DNA of 18,842 nucleotides. It comes from SKVR01 sp964453995. GTDB lineage: Bacteria; Bacteroidota; Bacteroidia; Bacteroidales; UBA7960. The notes beneath the pieces are model-generated. The model was not told the DNA's origin and searched no databases. It saw only the letters and a program-made list of their open reading frames with translations. Made by a program: the position numbers and the translations under genes. Of this stretch, positions 15,679 through 18,842 are shown piece by piece; within the stretch, counting starts at the first letter, position 1; each line of letters opens with the position of its first letter. The stretch covers positions 1 to 18,842 of the forward strand of contig CAYVQC010000066.1 in the NCBI GenBank assembly GCA_964453995.1, written 5' to 3'.

Positions 15679-15708
15679 TTGGTTTATAAAAATAAGTTTG
15701 TACCTTTG
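15679..15708 (+). promoter_or_regulatory. Main promoter (P2) of the rpsL-rpsG-fusA operon
   Basis: TTG at 15679-15681 and TACCTTTG at 15701-15708 are separated by 19 bases, an excellent match to the Bacteroidota -33/-7 pattern. The transcript would start near 15714, giving a leader of about 70 bases. The -33 element lies inside a 14-bp perfect palindrome, AACCAATATTGGTT (15671-15684). Confidence 0.7.
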
Positions 15709-15784
15709 CACTCCCTAAAAAATGCTTGATAGGATATAACCAAATAATAGAGAATCTTTTACATAATAATTTTAAAATCAAAGT

Positions 15785-16165
15785 ATGCCAACAATCCAAC
15801 AATTGGTTCGTAAAGGACGCCAAAAGGTGACTTACAAAAGTAAATCACCCGCTTTGGACTCATGCCCCCAGAGGCGGGGAGTGTGTGTGAGGGTGTATAC
15901 TACTACCCCCAAGAAGCCCAACTCCGCTATGAGAAAAGTTGCCAGGGTAAGGTTAACCAACGGTAAAGAAGTGAATGCTTACATTCCCGGAGAAGGACAC
16001 AACCTGCAGGAGCACTCTATTGTGCTAATTCGTGGTGGCAGGGTAAAAGACCTGCCAGGAGTAAGATACCATATTATTAGGGGTGCGCTTGATACCAGCG
16101 GTGTAGAAGGTCGTAACCAGAGAAGGTCCAAGTATGGAACCAAGAAACCCAAAGCAAAAAAATAA
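15785..16165 (+). CDS. rpsL: 30S ribosomal protein S12 (uS12)
   Basis: This 126-residue protein of the ribosomal decoding centre is full length and highly conserved. It starts MPTIQQLVRKGR and has the loops TTTPKKPNSA (K43) and GRVKDLPGVRYH (K88, D89). Both lysines, whose mutation classically gives streptomycin resistance, are the sensitive-type residues. D89 is the site of the methylthio modification in other bacteria. The C-terminus is the usual basic tail. It is the first gene of the str operon here, behind promoter P2, and is followed by rpsG after 33 bp. Confidence 0.98.
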   Translation: MPTIQQLVRKGRQKVTYKSKSPALDSCPQRRGVCVRVYTTTPKKPNSAMRKVARVRLTNGKEVNAYIPGEGHNLQEHSIVLIRGGRVKDLPGVRYHIIRGALDTSGVEGRNQRRSKYGTKKPKAKK

Positions 16166-16198
16166 TCTAAGAATCGGAGCGATAAAACTTTTGGATAA

Positions 16199-16666
16199 AT
16201 GAGAAAGTCAAAACCCAAAAAACGAATTTTGCTGCCTGACCCAAAATTCAACGATACCCTGGTAACCAGGTTCGTAAACAATCTTATGCTCAGGGGCAAA
16301 AAAAATCTTGCATACAATATTTTTTACGATGCTATTGATATTGTAAGTGAGAAAACCAAAGAAGACGGCCTTGAAGTTTGGAAAAAAGCTTTGGCCAATG
16401 TTACCCCTAATGTAGAGGTAAGAAGTCGCCGTATTGGTGGTGCAACCTTCCAGATCCCCTCAGAGATCAGACCTGAAAGGAAAATGTCCATTGGTATGAA
16501 AAACCTTATCAAGTTTGCCCGCAAACGCAATGAAAAAACCATGGCCGGTAAACTGGCTGGTGAAATCGTTGCTGCCAACAAAGAAGAAGGTGCTGCCTAC
16601 AAAAGAAAAGAAGATACCCACCGTATGGCAGACGCCAACAAGGCATTCTCTCATTTCAGATTTTAA
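16199..16666 (+). CDS. rpsG: 30S ribosomal protein S7 (uS7)
   Basis: This 155-residue primary 16S rRNA-binding protein starts assembly of the 30S head. The basic N-terminus MRKSKPKKR, the RFVNNLMLRGKK segment (24-35), the hairpin VRSRRIGGATFQIP (74-87) and the C-terminal EDTHRMADANKAFSHFRF are all typical. Length is normal. In E. coli S7 represses the str operon by binding its mRNA between rpsL and rpsG. The corresponding gap here is only 33 bp, so any such site must be small or elsewhere. It lies between rpsL and fusA in the standard order. Confidence 0.98.
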   Translation: MRKSKPKKRILLPDPKFNDTLVTRFVNNLMLRGKKNLAYNIFYDAIDIVSEKTKEDGLEVWKKALANVTPNVEVRSRRIGGATFQIPSEIRPERKMSIGMKNLIKFARKRNEKTMAGKLAGEIVAANKEEGAAYKRKEDTHRMADANKAFSHFRF

Positions 16667-16711
16667 TATTCAGTTTATATATTTTCCAATTTTCCTACAC
16701 TGTTTCATCAA

Positions 16712-18811
16712 ATGCCCAGAGATTTAAGATATACGCGCAACATCGGTATTATGGCCCACATCGATGCTGGTAAAACTACCACCACCGAAAGAATCCTCTA
16801 TTATACCGGTGTAAACCACAAACTGGGAGAGACCCACGAAGGTTCAGCTACAATGGACTGGATGGTGCAGGAACAGGAAAGAGGAATTACCATTACATCG
16901 GCGGCTACCACTACCTTCTGGAACTTCCGGGAAAGTCAGTACAAAATTAATATCATTGACACTCCCGGACACGTTGACTTTACCGTTGAGGTAGAACGTT
17001 CCCTCAGGGTACTCGATGGTGCTATTGCACTCTTCTGTGCCGTAGGAGGTGTGGAACCTCAATCGGAAACCGTATGGAGGCAGGCCGATAAATATAAAGT
17101 ACCGCGCATCAGCTTCATTAATAAAATGGACCGGTCTGGTGCCGATTTCTTCTCCGTTGTAGAGCAAATTAAAGAAAGACTGGGCGCCAATGCCGTTCCC
17201 CTGCAAATTCCCATTGGTTACGAAGAAAACTTTAAAGGAGTTGTTGACCTTATTACCAACAAAGCCTTTGAATGGGAAGAGCAATCAAAAGGGATGGTAT
17301 TTGTGGAAGTTCCTATTCCCGACGACCTTGTAGATACGGTTGAAGAATACAGGATGAAGCTGATTGAAGGGTGCGCAGAAGAAAGCGAAGACCTGCTGGA
17401 AAAATTTATGGAAAATCCTGATGCCATTTCTGAAGATGAAATGATTGCCGCCATCAGGAAAGCTACTGTAGAAATGCGCATTACCCCGGTATTGTGTGGT
17501 TCGGCATTTAAAAACAAAGGCGTACAAATGCTTTTGGACTCTGTTGTGAAATTTCTTCCCTCTCCAATGGATATAGAAGCTGTTACAGGCCTCAACCCCA
17601 AGACTGAAAAAGAAGAACTTCGCAAGGCCGATGCTTCAGAACCTTTCGCAGCTCTTGCTTTCAAAATCGCTACCGATCCTTACGTAGGTCGCCTTTGTTT
17701 TTTCAGGGTGTACAGCGGAACCCTTGAATCAGGCTCTTATGTATGGAATGCATCCACCAGGAAAAAAGAACGCATTTCGCGCATCCTGCAAATGCATGCC
17801 AATAAGCAAAACCCTATCGATCGAATTGAAGCCGGAGATATTGGAGCAGCAGTAGGATTTAAAGATATCCACACCGGTGATACCCTTTGTGTGGAAAACC
17901 GTCCTATCCTGCTTGAAACCATGAGTTTCCCCGATCCGGTAATCAGTATTGCCGTTGAACCCAAAACCCAGGCTGATGTAGATAAACTCTCCATGGCCCT
18001 CAATAAACTCGCCGAAGAAGACCCCACCTTTAAAGTAAAGATCGATGAAAGCTCAGGCCAAACCATCATTAGTGGTATGGGTGAGTTGCATCTTGAAATC
18101 CTTGTGGACCGCCTCAAAAGAGAATTTAAAGTGGAATGCAACCAGGGTGCTCCCCAGGTAGCTTACAGGGAAGCCATTACCAGCGTGGTCAAGCACAGGG
18201 AGGTGTATAAAAAACAATCCGGTGGTAGAGGAAAATTTGCCGACATTATTTTTGAAATGGGCCCTGCCGATGAAAATGTAACCGGGTTGCAATTTATTGA
18301 TGAAGTAAAAGGTGGAAATATTCCCAAAGAATATATTCCTTCTGTGGAAAAAGGTTTTAAGAATGCAATGCAAAATGGTGTGCTTGCCGGTTTCCCGGTA
18401 GACAGTTTAAAAGTGAAGCTCATTGATGGTTCTTACCACAGTGTTGACTCCGATTCGCTTTCTTTTGAACTTGCCGCACGTATAGCATTCAAAGAAGCCT
18501 GTAAAAAGGCCAACAAAATACTCCTCGAACCTATCATGAAACTTGAAGTGGTTACTCCGGAAGAAAATCTGGGAGATGTAGTGGGAGATATTAACCGCCG
18601 TCGCGGACACCTGGAAGGAATTTCTTCCAGAGTAAATATGCAGGTGATCAGGGCAAAAGTACCCCTTTCAGAAATGTTTGGGTATGTAACCTCCCTGAGA
18701 ACACTTACCTCCGGCAGAGCCACATCAACAATGGAGTTTTCCCATTATGAAGAAGCTCCCAAGAATATTGTGGATGAAGTTACTTTAAAAATTACTGGTA
18801 TTAAAGCTTAA
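16712..18811 (+). CDS. fusA: Elongation factor G
   Basis: This 699-residue translational GTPase drives tRNA-mRNA translocation and, with RRF, ribosome recycling. The G1 motif is AHIDAGKT (15-22), G2 is in RGIT (57-60), G3 is DTPGH (83-87) and G4 is NKMD (137-140). Domain II follows the G' insert, and domains III-V include GMGELHLEILVDRL and the C-terminal RRGHLEGI and FGYVTSLRTLTSGRA segments. Length matches bacterial EF-G (704 in E. coli), and this is the canonical rather than a tetQ-like or EF-G2 form, given its place after rpsL-rpsG. It starts 45 bp after rpsG. A probable rpsJ, not tuf, follows after 23 bp. Confidence 0.98.
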   Translation: MPRDLRYTRNIGIMAHIDAGKTTTTERILYYTGVNHKLGETHEGSATMDWMVQEQERGITITSAATTTFWNFRESQYKINIIDTPGHVDFTVEVERSLRVLDGAIALFCAVGGVEPQSETVWRQADKYKVPRISFINKMDRSGADFFSVVEQIKERLGANAVPLQIPIGYEENFKGVVDLITNKAFEWEEQSKGMVFVEVPIPDDLVDTVEEYRMKLIEGCAEESEDLLEKFMENPDAISEDEMIAAIRKATVEMRITPVLCGSAFKNKGVQMLLDSVVKFLPSPMDIEAVTGLNPKTEKEELRKADASEPFAALAFKIATDPYVGRLCFFRVYSGTLESGSYVWNASTRKKERISRILQMHANKQNPIDRIEAGDIGAAVGFKDIHTGDTLCVENRPILLETMSFPDPVISIAVEPKTQADVDKLSMALNKLAEEDPTFKVKIDESSGQTIISGMGELHLEILVDRLKREFKVECNQGAPQVAYREAITSVVKHREVYKKQSGGRGKFADIIFEMGPADENVTGLQFIDEVKGGNIPKEYIPSVEKGFKNAMQNGVLAGFPVDSLKVKLIDGSYHSVDSDSLSFELAARIAFKEACKKANKILLEPIMKLEVVTPEENLGDVVGDINRRRGHLEGISSRVNMQVIRAKVPLSEMFGYVTSLRTLTSGRATSTMEFSHYEEAPKNIVDEVTLKITGIKA

Positions 18812-18834
18812 TAGTTACATAAAAAAAACAAACC

Positions 18835-18842
18835 GTGAGTCA
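18835..18842 (+). CDS. rpsJ: Probable start of rpsJ (ribosomal protein S10), truncated by window end
   Basis: Only GTG AGT CA is visible, encoding Met-Ser-(Gln or His). Bacteroidota S10 proteins typically begin MSQKIRIKLKS, and in this phylum rpsJ commonly follows fusA. The A-rich stretch just upstream (18821-18833) fits the usual AT-rich initiation region. The call rests on two and a half codons and gene order only. Confidence 0.4.

Noticed and set aside
15590..15823. 77-codon minus-strand frame in the rpsL leader
   Set aside because: It covers the rpsL promoter and start on the opposite strand and has no homologue pattern.

Overview
The window looks like a chromosomal segment of a member of the Bacteroidota, most likely Bacteroidales/Marinilabiliales-like. 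The evidence is a DUF4290 gene next to murA, two DUF6089-like outer-membrane proteins, a str operon in which fusA runs straight into a probable rpsJ with no tuf between, and several promoters of the Bacteroidota type (TAnnTTTG -7 box), with few recognisable Shine-Dalgarno sites. No mobile element, CRISPR array, tRNA or rRNA was seen. The content is mostly core genome.

Layout. (1) 1-2403, plus strand: two tandem paralogous secreted beta-barrel proteins (DUF6089-like), the first behind a good Bacteroidota promoter. (2) 2506-2541: a strong hairpin terminator between convergent units. (3) 14038-2569, minus strand: uvrD/pcrA helicase, then DUF4290, murA, grpE, dnaJ, an ABC exporter ATPase and permease, a short Ppx/GppA phosphatase and a sigma-54-type response regulator that lacks a DNA-binding domain. 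grpE-dnaJ, ATPase-permease and phosphatase-regulator are tightly spaced pairs. uvrD and the phosphatase have their own -7 boxes. (4) 14400-15497, plus strand: a secreted S9-like (prolyl oligopeptidase type) hydrolase, divergent from uvrD. (5) 15498-15784: a dense non-coding block with a stem-loop, a -7 box, a predicted three-way-junction RNA ending in a T-tract, and the main rpsL promoter. (6) 15785-18842, plus strand: rpsL, rpsG, fusA and the first codons of a probable rpsJ.

The minus-strand block groups envelope and housekeeping functions: peptidoglycan precursor synthesis (MurA), protein folding (GrpE/DnaJ), export across the inner membrane (ABC pair) and signalling (Ppx/GppA, response regulator). 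MurA carries Asp instead of the catalytic Cys, which predicts intrinsic fosfomycin insensitivity.

The most interesting non-coding signals are the compact three-way-junction RNA candidate upstream of rpsL, which starts where its promoter would place the transcript start, and a long hairpin with a T-rich tail directly in front of the murA start codon. I did not find a new multi-gene system. The novelty is in these RNA structures, the helix-turn-helix-less sigma-54 regulator and an internal duplication in DUF4290.
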